From JBAXTE01 sp963556065 (GTDB lineage: Bacteria > Bacteroidota > Bacteroidia > Bacteroidales > WCHB1-69): a stretch of DNA of 64,000 nucleotides. Below are positions 46,801 to 61,800 of this stretch, piece by piece. Numbering within the stretch: the first letter of the stretch is position 1; each line of letters opens with the position of its first letter. The stretch lies in the NCBI GenBank assembly GCA_963556065.3, contig CAUVYH020000026.1, forward strand, positions 1 to 64,000. The letters are read 5' to 3'. The position numbers and the translations under genes were made by a program. The notes below the pieces were generated by a model. It was not told the DNA's origin and ran no database searches. It saw only the letters and a program-made list of their open reading frames with translations.

Positions 46801-49800
46801 AGAATAAATAATCAGGAATAATTTTAGTAGAATCAATTCTAATCTTATGAATAAAATTACTATAACTGATATGGGTATCATTATTTAGTACCTCTTTCGA
46901 TAATAATGCAATTCTACCTACAGGCTGATCCGGACTTCCACCGGATTTTTCAATCAATAAATCATTTTCTTGAATATCCATTCGAACTAATTTACTTTGC
47001 TTAATCAATCTATACTTGACTCTTATGTTGTCTAAATTCAGGTTGTATTTATTATCAAATTCAGTGGCTCTGATTACTAAACATTTTTTGTTTTCTTGAT
47101 TTTCTTTTGTTTCTGTTACGTCTGTTCCCCAATCACCGGCACAGCTATGAATAACCAATGATTTTAGCTGAACTGAATTTGTTTTACAATTTGCTATGGC
47201 TCGTTTTAGGTTTTTGGTATTAGTATCGTATGGTTTAGAATCTAATCTTTGTCCAATAATTTCTCTTGAACTTGTCATAAATAAACGCCCGTTTTTTACT
47301 AACAAATTGTCTGAGTTCATCCAAGTTGGAATGTCTTCAGCCTTTACTTCGGTCTTTTCCGGCAGTGTAATCCCTAACTCTTCTAATAAATAACTGTCTA
47401 TACTTTCTAACAAGGCTTTTGCTTCGGCTTCTTTTTGTTGCTTTGCTTTATTTGCAAGTTGATATTTAAGCACAATTTCATTCTGAACTGATTTAGGTAA
47501 GTTTGGAACAGGTAAGTTATATATATCTTCAGTTTGTAATCTTGGAAGAGTATTACCAGTCATCAAATGTTTAGTTTGATGAACGATTAAATCAGATCTA
47601 AGATATATTGCCAAAAACTCATTACTAAATTTATAGCTGTCAAATACATGAAATTCTGTAGAACAAATTCCATTAAATTCAGCCAAATAAACCTTGTTCA
47701 AATATGGTCTTAGTTTTGGGAATAGAATTTGACCTTTTCTAAAAACATTTGAACTACCAATACTCAATCTCTCACTTGTTGGAATATACTCGCCTGTATT
47801 ACTAACAATATTTTCTAGCCCAACATAAATATCTGTTTCAGGAAAATCTGTAGTAGTTTTCCTTTTGTTATTCAAAATGTCTTTTAACTTGAGAACTTTA
47901 TTATTTTTCTTCAGACGTTTTATCGCTTCAACTCGCTCTACATGGTATTGTTCCGGATCTATCCTGCCTTCCAACTCAGACCGATTAATTAAAAAAACTT
48001 TCTTCGAGTCAATATCACCAGATAAATTATATTGTGCCATTTTCAATTGCTTGAATAAATTTTGTCAGTTCTTCGCTAATCATATCTAACTCGTTGACAT
48101 TGGTTGGTTTGCCGGTCGCATCATAGCCAATGTCTTCAGCAATGGCCATAAATATCGGGTAATCGGGCAATTCGCGTTGCCGTGCCTGAAGGTAAGCATC
48201 CTGCAATTGTTCTTTCAGGTCGTTTATTTTATCGGTATAGTAAGCATTTAGTTCTTCTTTCCATGCTTTAAATTCTTCCGTTTTTCGGAATTCAACCAAA
48301 CTTATGGCCCCCGTGTAATTAAGGCCTTTCATTTCTTTCAACTTTTGTGTTTTTTCTTTTTCCCATGCTTCCAACTGTGCATAGTAGTTGAATTGTTCTT
48401 TCAAACGTATCTGTATAGAAGCTTTTTGGTTTTGCAATTTTTCGGTGTGCGCTGTCGTATGCTTTTTGGCAAACAACACAGAGCTTTTTACACCGGCGCC
48501 GGTAGCCGCAAATGCAGTTTGAGGCATAGAAACTACAGCCACAATGCGGAATTTATCTTCTATGCCATCGCGCACATATTGCAAGGAGCTATTGGTCAAT
48601 ATTCCATCAGGCAATACAATACCCAAATAACCACCTTCGGCCAAGAAATTATGACATTGTTCAATAAACAATACTTCGGTGCTTTGATTTTCCCGTTTGT
48701 CAATGGTGGTTTTTCCTTTCACTTCGAGCCAGTCGGGTTCTTTTTTACCAAAATCGAAATTTCCAAGATAGGCTTTCTCTGTTTTTTTAATTGTGGATCC
48801 AAAAGGTGGATTTGTAATGATAAAGTTGAAGTGGTTGTATTTGAAACCGGTATTTCGGGTTATCTTTTCAATTTCTTGTGGGTTGAGAAGTCCGTCGGAA
48901 GTAATTACATTTGTATGCCCATCGTCATGAATAATCATATTCATTTTAGCGGCACGCGATATTTGTTCGTTTATCTCAATTCCAAACAGGTTCTTTTCTG
49001 CAAAGTCGTGCCAAAATTTAAAATGGCGAAGGTTTTGATTTGTATCTGTTTTGTGCTTTGGATAAAGATCGTCGGCTTGTTTGCGAACTTTGTCCAAACA
49101 GTATAATAAGAAGCCACCACTACCACACGAAGTGTCCAGTACATACGAATCATTTTTAATGGGAAGTACATCTGTGGCAAACTTTACGATAGGACGCGGT
49201 GTAAAATACTGTCCAAAGCTACCACGGAAAAAAGAATCCATAAAGGTTTCAAAAGCACGTCCTTTGCTGTCGAGATCGGTATTTGTGAGGTTTATTTTTT
49301 CGAGGTAACTTACTACCGTGCGGATTTTCTCGGGTGAAAGGCGTATGTCATCGCGGAAAACTTCCGGATCGCGTTTTCGTCCTTCTTCGTAGAGGGCTTT
49401 TACACGTTTTGCTAGATTTTCGTTTTCTTTTTGTCGGCGCTTTTCCCGGTCGGGTTCATCATCACTATCGAGGGTAATGATTTGAAAATCGTAATACTCA
49501 CCAGGCTTTCGGTCTTTCTTTTCGTCCCAAATTTTGCAGAAAATCAACTTGTCCAATTCATCAAAAGCTTCTGAAGGATTTAATTGTCCACCCGCCCAAA
49601 GCGAATCATGCGCTTGTTTAAAACGTCTCGTTAACTCATCCTGTCCAATAACCGAAAGCTCAAAATAGTTTTGTTTTCCTTCGTTTATAACCATGCTTTC
49701 AGGCTCATAAACATATTTGAAATTCGCCAATTTTTTAACCCCAAAAGCTGGAATATCGGGTTGTTGTATCCGTGTGCGTTTTGATTTGTCAACCTCGAAA

Positions 49801-52800
49801 TATTCATCTTTCAAACCCGAAGTAATCCATACAAATTTCACATCGTTGGGTAGCGCATACGCATAGCTATAAGCCTGTTCAATGGCTTGCATAAATTCCT
49901 GTTCGCTCACTTCCTGCTTTTTACATTCCACTAAAATATGAGGTTGCGTACATTCATCATCGTTGTAAACAACCATATCTGCTTCTCGATTTTCACTGCC
50001 CATTTTCACAGGCACATAATGGTTTATACGTTCAGGTTTATACCCGTAATTTATAACCAATTTCAGGTATGTTTCAGCCTGTACCTGTTCTTCAGGATTG
50101 TTGTAATTACGTTTTTTATTCTGATGTATGTATGTAATTTGCTTTTCATCTTCCGACAGTGAGATAAGTCCTTGCCTAACACCTTGATCTATGATTGTTT
50201 GCATTATTTATTATGATTTATACAGTATTATATTTCAGCATCGGGTAAAATATTCCTGTATTTTACAAATGAATCATCAACAAACTTTGATGCAAATCCA
50301 TGAATTGTACTTCTAATTGTTTCAGCCATTTATACAGGGTATATCCGATAGCAAATATACAATTATTCCTGTTTACTCCCATTATAACATGAAAAAAATT
50401 AATTAACGAGACTTCTAAAAATTCTCACCATAGCTCGAAACGACAGATCGTTAATAATTGATCACAAAAGAATAACGAAGCCTCACACGATAAAAAGGCA
50501 ACAATATTTTCAGGTAAATCGGTTTATTTCCGTTGAAATTCCTAAATTTGAAGAAAAAATCAAAAAGATACTTAAAATATGAAATTACGATTATTAACTA
50601 CGGCCTTAGCCCTTCTTAGTGCAAGTTCACTGTTTGCCTGCACCAATTACTTGGTTACCAAAGGCGCTTCCACCGATGGCAGCACCATGATCAGCTACGC
50701 TGCCGACTCGCATGTGCGCTATGGTGAACTTTATTTCAGAAAAGGCGGAATATGGTCCGAGGGCTCCATGGTAAAGCTCTACGACCGTGGTTCCAACCGC
50801 TTTATGGGGCAAATTCCCCAAGCCCGTCAAACGTACAATGTAATCGGGTTTATGAACGAAAATCAGGTTTGCATCGGGGAAACAACTTTCGGCGGTTTGC
50901 CGCAACTCAACGACACTACCGGCACCATTGACTACGGCAGCCTGATGTTTTTAGCCATGGATCGTGCTAAAACCGCCCGCGAAGCCATTAAAATAATGGG
51001 CGAACTGGTGGAGAAATACGGATATTATGGCGGTGGTGAATCGTTTTCCATTGCCGACCCCAACGAAGTATGGATTATGGAAATTGTGGGCAAAGGCACC
51101 GAAATGGTTCTTGATAAAAAGACCAACTCATTGGTGAACAAGAACAAAGGTGCCGCATGGGTTGCCATTCGCATTCCCGACGGCTGTATTTCGGCACATG
51201 CCAATCAGGCCCGAATTACTACATTTGCCCTCGAAAACGGGAAGACTTCAATTTCATCGAAAAACCTCAACAAAATAAATATTCCAACCATAGAAGTCGT
51301 CTATGCATACGATGTGATTAAGGTTGCAAGGGACAAAAAATTATTTGCCGGCAAAGATTCGGAATTCAGCTTTTCAGATACCTATGCGCCCATGACTTTT
51401 GATGCAGCCCGCTTTAGCGAAATCCGCGTATGGAGCATGTTTAAAGAGGTGAAATCGGGCATGAACGAATATCTCGATTACGTGAGCGGAAAAAATCTAA
51501 AACACCGCATGCCGCTTTATATCAAGCCCGACCGCAAACTCACCCCGGCCGACTTGATGCGCTTTAAACGCGACCATCTCGAAGGCACTCCATTCGACAT
51601 GACCAAAGATGCCGGCGCAGGTCCTTTCGAACTTCCATACCGCTGGCGTCCGTTAACTTGGAAATACAACGGCAAGGAGTATCTCAACGAACGGGCTACG
51701 GCCACCCAACAAACCGGGTTTTCGTATATTGCACAAATGCGTAGCTGGCTTCCCAACCCGATTGGCGGCATTAACTGGTTTGGCGTCGATGATGCTTCTT
51801 CTACGGTTTATGTTCCCTTTTACTGCGGAATTACCGTCATTCCCCACTCCTACGCCGAAGGCAATGGCGATATGCTCACCTACTCCGATGATGCTGCCTT
51901 CTGGTCGTTTAACAAAGTGGCCAATTTCTGCTATTTACGCTATAACCTGATGATTGAAGACGTTAAAAAGTTACAAGGCAAACTCGAAAGCACTTTTATT
52001 AAAGAGATTGCCAATTCCGACCAAAAGGCAATGGACTTATGGAAAACGAATCCTGAAAGTGCCCGTAACTATCTAAATGAAGTTACAAGTGAACGGGCAA
52101 ACAGTACAGTAGCGAGTTGGAACAAACTTTTTGAATATCTTTTGGTTAAATATATCGATGGAAATATAAAACGGGAAGAGAACGGACAGTTTAAGCGCAA
52201 TGCCCACGGATTTCCAGTTGGGCCAATGCAACCGGGATATAACGATGCATGGAAAAAACAGGTTATTGAAAGCAATGGAGACGTATTATTAGTGAAGTAG
52301 AAAGTTTATAAAGGCCATAAAGTCGAAAGCCTGGAGCTCTAAACTTTGATAATCAGATACTTGTTCAACTTGTTTCATCTGATTTACTCGTTTTACTTGT
52401 TCTTTTCACGTTTCACGAACTATCTTCACTTCCAATTAACTCAGTCTTCGGCTTCGTTCCTTTTTTCACGTTTCACGAGATGTCTTTTCATCCCGAAAAA
52501 ACAGAAATTTTTAATTTCGTCTTTTTTCGAGGATCCTTGAAAAATCAAAAAAAATAGCAGATTTTTTATTTTTCGGGACGTTTCACGGACCTCTTTTCAC
52601 GACTAAAAAACATTAATCCTATATTCGACACAAAATGAACTGGAACAACTTATTATCACCCATGCGACTGGGACAAGAAACCAGGACCACCAACAATCAG
52701 GAGTACGAACGCACCCAATTTCAGCGCGACTACGACCGGATCATCTTTTCATCGCCTTTTCGCAGGTTGCAAAACAAGACGCAGGTATTCCCGCTACCGG

Positions 52801-55800
52801 GCAGTATATTTGTCCACAATCGGCTTACACACAGTCTGGAAGTGTCTTCCGTAGGCCGATCTTTGGGGAATATTCTTTCCGGCCAATTAAAAGGAATGGG
52901 CGAATACCGCGAGAATCTGTATATCGGTGAAATCGGCAATATCATTGGAGCGGCATCTTTGGCACATGACTTGGGCAATCCGGCATTTGGCCACTCCGGA
53001 GAAAAAGCCGTATCGCAGTACTTTCTCGAACACGAGGAAACATACCAACCATTGGTCACGACACAACAATGGACAGACATCACCAATTTTGAAGGCAATG
53101 CCAATTCCCTAAGAATTCTCACTCACGATTTTCATGGCCGCCCCGAAAGTCAGTTTGCACTCACCTATTCCACTATTGCCGCCTTGATTAAATATCCATG
53201 TTCGTCGCTCGCCGCAGGGGATAAGGCAAAAATATACAAGAAAAAATATGGTTTTTTCGAATCCGAAGAAAACACGTTTCTAAAAATTGCCACCCAACTG
53301 GATATGCTTAAAATGGAGAATGAGCCACTGGCCTATTACCGTCATCCGCTCTCCTTTTTGGTAGAAGCCGCCGACGATATTTGCTACAACATTATCGATA
53401 TTGAAGATGCGCATCGGCTAAAGATATTGAGCATGGATCAGGTCTATCAGCTGTTGCTACCATTGCTTGGCGACGATCGTGATAAAACCATGCTGCGAAT
53501 GGAAAAGCTACTCGACGATAATGATAAAGTTTCATTGCTCCGGGCGAAAGCCATCAATGTATTGGTATCAAAATGCGCCCATGCTTTTTGGGATAACCAT
53601 GATGCTATTTTAAACGGCACACTCAACAGCGACCTAAAAAGTTGTCTGGATGAGTCCACCCGTAAGCAAATGGAATTCATCGAAGAAGAATCAAAAAAAC
53701 TTATTTATAATTACAAATCGGTGATTGAGAAAGAAATTGCCGGTTACCAGATCATCGCCGGATTACTCGAAGAATTTATCCCTGCCATGTTGGGAACAGG
53801 CAAAAGTAAGCACTACAACGAAAAACTGATCAAACTTATTCCAATTCAGTTTACGCCAGATTCCGGAGACTCCTACTCTAAAATCATGTCGGTACTCGAC
53901 TACATCTCGGGCATGACCGATCTGTATGCCGTGGAACTTTTCCGGAAGATCAAAGGAATTGCGTTTCCTGAGTTTAATTAGTTTTTTCGACTGGATTACC
54001 AGAATGAATCTGTTTGTAGTTTCTATTCCTGTCTGTTTCTTTTAGACAGGATTTACAAGATTTACAGGATGAATACATTTGCCGTTACTGTTCCCGTCTT
54101 CATTTCTTTAATCTCGCTTCACAAAATCCCGTTAATCCCGTTAATTCTGGCTAAATCCTTCAAATCCGCTCCTCTAAAATCCTGTCAATCCTGTTCATCC
54201 TGTCTAAATTCTTTTAAAGCAATTCTCAAAATACCACGCAATCTTTTTTTTATAGACATGATTTACAGGACAACACATTTGTCTATTCCGTTCCAGTCTG
54301 CATTTCTTTAATCTCGCTTCACAAAATCCCGTTAATCCCGTTAATTCTGGCTAAATCCTTCAAATCCACTTCTCTAAAATCCTGTCAATCCTGTTCATCC
54401 TGTCTAAATTCTTTTAAAGCAATTCTCAAAATACCACGCAATCTTTTTTTTATAGACATGATTTACAGAACAACACATTTGTCTATTCCGTTCCAGTCTG
54501 CATTTCTTTAATCTCGCTTCACAAAATCCCGTTAACCCTGTTAATCCTGGCTAAATCCTTCAAATCCACTTCTCTAAAATCCTGTCAATCCTGTTCATCC
54601 TGTCTAAATTCTTTTAAACCCGCTTCTCGAAAATCCTCTTAATCCTGTTAATCCTGTCTAATTTGTTCAAATTCGCTTTGCATATATCTTTATTTACCTA
54701 CAGGCAAGCTTTCTAAATTTTCTTTTTACTGTAACAGAGTTTCCAAAATTAATTAATAAACCAACATCTATTTTTGTTGCACTAAGATAATTTACTAATT
54801 GAACTTCATGAATTGGATGTATATTTTCGATTGCTTTAAGCTCTACTATGACTTTATTTTCAACAAACAAATCTGCAAAATATTCCCCAATTTCTTTTTC
54901 CTTGTAATGCACTTTTATTGGATATTGAGAATCAACTTTAAGGCCTATGCTCTCTAACTCAACGATCATTGCATTATGGTAAACTTTTTCCAAAAAACCT
55001 GATCCTAAAAAATTATGCACTTCGTAAGCTGCCCCAATGATTAACGATGTAAGTTCTTCTTCCTTCATGATTTTTTTGTTCAAATTTAAGATTAAATTAC
55101 ACATACTAAGCGATTTTTATAGAAATATTCTTTCTTAAATTATTAGCAGATAGCCTAAAGGATATTACAATATTTATCTAGCAAAGCTTGACAAACGAAG
55201 GTGAATATAATTGCCATTTCTTTTCCAGTCCGCATTTCTTTAAACCCGCTTCACAAAATCCTGTTAATCCCGTTAATCCTGTCCAATTTATTCAATCTCG
55301 CTCCAAAAATCCTGTCAATCCTGCTCATCCTGTCTAATTTCTACAAATCCGCTGCGCGAAAATCCCGTTAATCCTGTCTGGTTTCTTTTGAACCAATTCT
55401 CAAAACGCTACGCAATCTTTTTTTTATAGACATGATTTACAGGATGAATACATTCGTCGATTCCGTCCAGTCTGCATTTCTTTAATCTCGCTTCACAAAA
55501 TCCCGTTAACCCCGTTAATTCTGGCTAAACCCTTCAAATCCGCTGCGCGAAATCTTGTCAATCCCGTTAATCCTGTCTAATCTCTTTAAATTAGCTTCGC
55601 AAAAATCCTGTTCATCCTGTCAAAAAAAATCGCCGGTTTACACAATTAGCACATTATCTCATTAGCTATCGTAATCTTCAAATCATCTCATCTTCAAATT
55701 AATACATTTGTCTCTCTTGTGTATCTTCCGGTTCGCCCAATTCAAAATTTTAGCATTTTTTAATACAAAAACGAATGCATTCTTTTGAGTTATATTTTAC

Positions 55801-58800
55801 CTTTGTATAATCTTATCTAAATCGATTTTGTAAAAAATCAAACCAAAAGAGCAGCAACATGGAATCATCAAGGGATCTCGCGCAGACATCAAAAGTAGAA
55901 CAAGCATTCGAGAAAGAATCCAAACGCACCAACGCATCTACTACCATTCCGTATATTGTGGTCGATAACTTTCCGAAGCTAGGATTACTGACTGCGTTAA
56001 GGTTTATCGAATGGGTCTCTGAAAATCCAAACGGCGTAATCAGCCTGCCTACGGGCAAAACTCCGGAATTTTTCATTAAGTGGACCACCTATATTTTAGA
56101 TCACTGGGATGAAAAAAGTGTGATAACATTGCTGGAAAAATATGGATTAAAAAAACTCAAAAAACCTTCACTATCAGGGCTTCAATTTGTCCAAATCGAT
56201 GAATTTTATCCTATCGGTTCCAAGCAGCACAACAGTTTTTATTATTACGTACTGAACCTATATATCAAAGGATTTGGGCTCGACCCGAAAAAAGCACTGC
56301 TGATCAATGCCGACGACATTCCATTACCGGAAGGGAAGTACTTTCGTGAAATTTTCCCCGATCACAACGTGGACTTATCCCTGCGATACAAAGATTGCAG
56401 TAATGCGCAGGAGCAACTGCAACAAGAGGCCATCTTCATGATCGACCGTTGGTGCAGCCAATATGAACAAAAAATCAGGGATAAAGGAGGAATCGGCTTT
56501 TTCCTCGGAGGAATTGGTCCCGACGGGCATATTGCCTTTAACACCAGAGGCTCTGATATGCACTCCACTACGCGGTTGACTTCCACGAATTTCGAAACTC
56601 AGGCTGTAGCGGCTGCAGATTTAGGAGGAATCGAAATATCGAGTCAGCGAAAAGTAATCACCATCGGACTCGAAACCATCGCCTACAACCCAGATGCGGT
56701 GGCCATCATCATCGCGGCAGGCGAAGCGAAAGCAAACATCGTAAAGCAATCGCTCGAAAATGAACTCACGAATATTTACCCCGCAACAATCCTTACCAAA
56801 TTAGCTAACAGCAGGTTTTATCTAACCGAAGGAGCCGCTTCAAAGCTTACCGATTCGGTAAAATCATACTTTATCGACAGTCCGTGGACACAGGAAAAAA
56901 CAGAAAAAGCAGTAATGGATTTATGTCGTAAACTCACAAAATACGGACATCGAATTACTTTGGACGACCTGAAAAATGATGAATATTGCAAACTGATCCC
57001 CAGCCTCAACGAAAAGACAGTGGATTCGGTAATCGAGAGTATTCACAAAAAAATTGAAATGGGACTAGTTCCCATAAAAAACGAACGGTTCCTTCACACC
57101 GGGCCTCATCACGACGATATCATGCTTGGCATTTATCCATATATTTCAAATCACCTCTTGGAAAATTCGAACAAATTCAACTTTTCCATTCTCACATCAG
57201 GGTTTAATGCTGTAACCAACCACTTTGTGATTGACGTTTTGAAAGAGACAAAAAAATTCCTCGACTTAAACCAAATTCAGATGACAAACTACCCTGATTT
57301 TTTTGAAACGGGGTACAAATTCAAATGGGATAAGGATGTTTATCATTATCTTACAAGTTTGGCCGCCAATGAACCTATCCAAATTCGGAGAGGCCTTTGT
57401 CACCGGATTACCCGGGCACTGACCGAAATTTTTGAAGTCAAAAACAAAGAGGAACTTCGCGATACCATTAATGAAGTGCTCACCATTTTGAAAAAAAGTT
57501 TCGACGGAGAAAAAAATCCGCCTAAAATCCAAAAACTCAAAGGGATGATTCGTGAATTTGAAGAGGAGCTGGTATGGGCTCACTTTGGCATACAAGGTAA
57601 AAACATTGAGCATTTGCGGTTAGGCTTTTACAAAGGTGATATTTTTACCGAACTTCCCGAAAAAAACCGTGATGTAGCTCCGATTCTTGAACTTTTAAAA
57701 AAGACAAAACCCACGGTTATCAGTTTGGCTTTCGATCCCGAGGGAAGCGGTCCCGACACGCATTACAAGGTGTTACAAGCCATTGCGGAAGCACTGCGAG
57801 AATGGCAAAAGACCGCCGATCTCTCGTCCCTGCGGATTTGGGGCTACCGCAACGTTTGGTACCGATTTCATCCGGCAGAAGCCAATATTATCATTCCGGT
57901 ATCGTTAAACTCGATGACTTCGATGGATAATATTTTTACCAGCAGCTATCTAAGTCAGGTGGATGCTTCGTTCCCAAGCTATGAACTGAATGGAAAATTC
58001 AGCACATTATCGCAAAAAATTTGGGGAGAGCAACTCTCTTCCATCCAATTGTTGTTGGGGAAAGATTATTTTTACCAAAACGAAAATCCGAAGCTAAGAG
58101 CTTGTCACGGACTAATATTCCTAAAAGAGATGTCGGTTGACGAATTCTTAACCCATGCTCGAAAACTGGAAAAATCGACCGAAGGGGATATTCAGTTGTA
58201 ATATGTAAGAATATTTTAGACTTTGTGTAACAACTTATACATTTAGCTGTAACACAAAAAACACTAAGAAGGCACGAAAGGCACAAAGAAAAAATTGTAT
58301 CGATAAAACCGGAATAACAAACAACAATCAATGAAAAACCAATCAATCGTAGGAGTCGATGTCGGAGGGACAAAAGTCAGCATTGGCCGAATCGTAGAGG
58401 GAAATATCGTTGCAGAAACCAGTTTTCCAACCCACGCCCACCGAGGCGAAGATGAGATTATCCAAGACATCATCCGTGGCATTGAAAAAGTAATTGAACC
58501 CAACACCATCGCCATCGGTATCGGCAGTCCGGGATTGGTGGACGAAGAGCTGGGAATAGTTTATGATGTCTCCAACATCCCTTCGTGGAAAGAAGTCCGG
58601 CTGAAAGACAAAATCGAAACGCACTTCAACCGCATTGTTCAGATTTCCAACGACGCCAACTGTTTCGTGATGGGCGAAAAGATATTCGGAAAAGGGAAAA
58701 AGTACCGCAACTTTGTCGGCATCACTTTGGGTACCGGCGTAGGTGGCGGCATCATCATCGACCACAAACTGTACCCGGGCACGTTGATGGCCGGTGAGTT

Positions 58801-61800
58801 TTGCGGAATCCCCTACCTGGACAAAAACTACGATTTTTACTGCGGCAGCAAGTTTTTCACCGAAAAACACGGTATCACCGGTTTTGAAGCGTCGCAACGG
58901 ATCCTATCCGGTGACGGAAGTGCACAGCAGATCTTCGACGAATACGGAGAACACCTGGGCAACCTCTTCAAGAACATCATCCTGATCCTAAACCCGGAAG
59001 CTATCATTATCGGCGGCTCCATCGCCAAGTCATATAATCTGTTTGAAAAATCGCTGAAAAGCAGCCTGAACGACTTCGCCCTGAACCGGGTGATCAACCG
59101 ACTGCACATCGAAGTCTCCGAAATCAACAACATCGCCGTGATTGGCGCCGCGGCGCTGGTTTATAATCATAAACGGTTTGTGGAGGTGATTTAGAAAGGG
59201 ACAAATAGCATTTATTTATACTTCTTCATTGCTTAGTTCACGTTCAATTTCTTCAATAGTTGGCAAACTTTTCTCATAATCCGGAGGCAATGATCTTTGT
59301 ATTGTGTTTTGCCAGTTGGCTACACTTGTTGGGTTTAAATTGTTAATCATACTATATTCTACCAGTAATTTGTTTTTTTCTTTGACCAATAACAATCCTA
59401 ATGTTGGATTATCCAATTCGTGACGCATTAAATCATTTACAATATTCTGATAGAAATTCAATTTACTCACATATTCAGGCTTAAATTCACCTGCCTTGAG
59501 TTCTACTACGATAAAACATCTAAGTTTAAGATGATAAAACAATAAGTCTATACAATAATCTGATTTTTCAAACTCAACATGAACTTGTCGACCAACAAAT
59601 GCAAAGCCCTGGCCTAACTCAAGTAAAAATTTCTGGATATGATCAATTAATTTTTGTTCCAACTCATATTCTCTTCGGGGAGCATCAGTGCCCAAAAAAT
59701 CAAAAATGTAAGGATCTTTAAATGTCTGAAGGACCAAATCCGACTGATCTGGAGGTATTGTTTGACTGAAATTCGTAATTGCATTTCCCTCCCTTTTATG
59801 CAACTCCGATTCAATCTGAAACACGAGCATATCTTTACCCATTCCCTGCTCTAACACTTTTTTAGCGTACCACAGCCGCAATTCGGGATCTTTCAACCTG
59901 TCCAAAAGGGTGATATTGCTTCGCCATGGAATTTGTGCAACGGTGCGTTGCACAAATTCAACATCAGGCCAAGCTTGAGCAAATGCACGCATATATTTAA
60001 TATTCCGTGGCGAGAACCCAGACATCTCCGGAAACTCAGTTTTCAAATCATAAGCCATACGATCGATTACTTTGGCTCCCCAACCTTCGTTTTTTTGTTT
60101 TTGCAAAACATCAAAACCAATATGCCAATATAATAAAATCATTTCGGTATTGGCATTCAACAATGTTTTTATGCGCTGATGCCGAATTCGTTGTTTAATA
60201 TCTGCAATAAACTCTGGATAATTATCTGGCAACGATGATAACCCGACCGCCTGCGGCAAAATCACCCCATCTTTTATCTTTCCTTTTTGCTTTCTCGATT
60301 CGTCGTTCATTGCATCAAAATTTTATAAGTCATAATTTTCAACATTTCTTATCCCATTATCATTATCTCCTAAACAAATTAACTTTCTTATATACAAGCC
60401 CTTATTTGTGATAACGGAAAATAAAAGTTTGTATCACAAATTTAATGAATAATTTGGTTAAAGCAAATTTTCAAAAGGATTTTCAGCACAATTTATTCCC
60501 TCAAAAACAGCCTCAACGACTTCGCCCTCAACCGGGGTGATCAACCGTCAGCACATCGAAGTCTCCGAAATCAACAGCATCGCCGTGATTGGTGCTGCGG
60601 CGCAGGTTTATAACCATAAGCGGTTTGTAGAGGTGATTTAGAGTAACGGCCAAGGCTATGCTCATGTGACGGGCATATGGGTGTCCTTTCTGCTGTACTG
60701 CGATACAGCGATTACTGAAGCTAAACTTCTAAATTACACTTCTGCCAGCCATTGGGCATAGGTGTGTGCTATGGAGAATTATTTTCAACTCAAAATTTTG
60801 TCAATCAATAATAGCTGGTCTTTCTTTAACTTACATATTGGTTTTAATCTGTCATCTATATTCTCATCACAAAGTAAATTTTTGTTACTAGACTTCGTAA
60901 AATACATCGGTGGAGTAAAATCATTAGGATAAAATTTTCTATCTCTGACAAACGGAATCGATCTTTTGTCTTCTGAACAAATGATTTTACACTTTGTATC
61001 AATAACAATTGCGGGTAAGTGAGGATCATCAAAATCAGGGTCGTGATTTAATGCTTCAATCTCTGATTGGATTCTATCAATGTTTTCTTTATTTCCAATA
61101 TAAACTTTATTCATTTCTCGAAGAAAGCGTAAAATTGGAATAAATTTAGGGATTTTACTTAATTCCGACATGTATTTTGTTCCACCATAAATTATTATTC
61201 CCTTTCCATTTAAAATCCAATCTAAAACAGGTTTGAACTCTTTGTGTTTTAAGGAATTACGAGAGAATACATTTGCCCAAACAATTTGTATCGATAATTA
61301 CAGCCATAATTTACAGTTCTAGCAGTTTCAACTCTTCATCAATAAAAAAATTCACGATATGACTTTGGCACTCCATTCTTAAATGAACCATTCTTCTCTA
61401 TTTCAATACCAAGAATTGAATTTGTGTTTTTCTTACGTTCAAAAAACAATACTTGACTATCAATTTTTGTATCAGTTTTTTTTGAAAGGCAGTATCGAAA
61501 TCTATTTATTGTAAAATCACTATGCGTTTCAATCAAAAAATTATTTTTATCTTTTAATGTTGCGTTAAATAAAAAAGAGCCGAAGGCAGCTTGCGCTTTT
61601 GGGTGTAAATGAACTTCTGGCTGTTGAATTGAAAACACATGATTTTTTGAAGAAAGAATTTCTACTATTAGAGGTAAACATTGAGATACCCCATAACCAA
61701 CGTTGGGGAGCTTCACTTCTGTGTCTTCATATTTTATAATAATTTCAAAAGGTGAAACATTTTTTGACCCATAATTCTTGACTAGTATCTCATCAAAAAG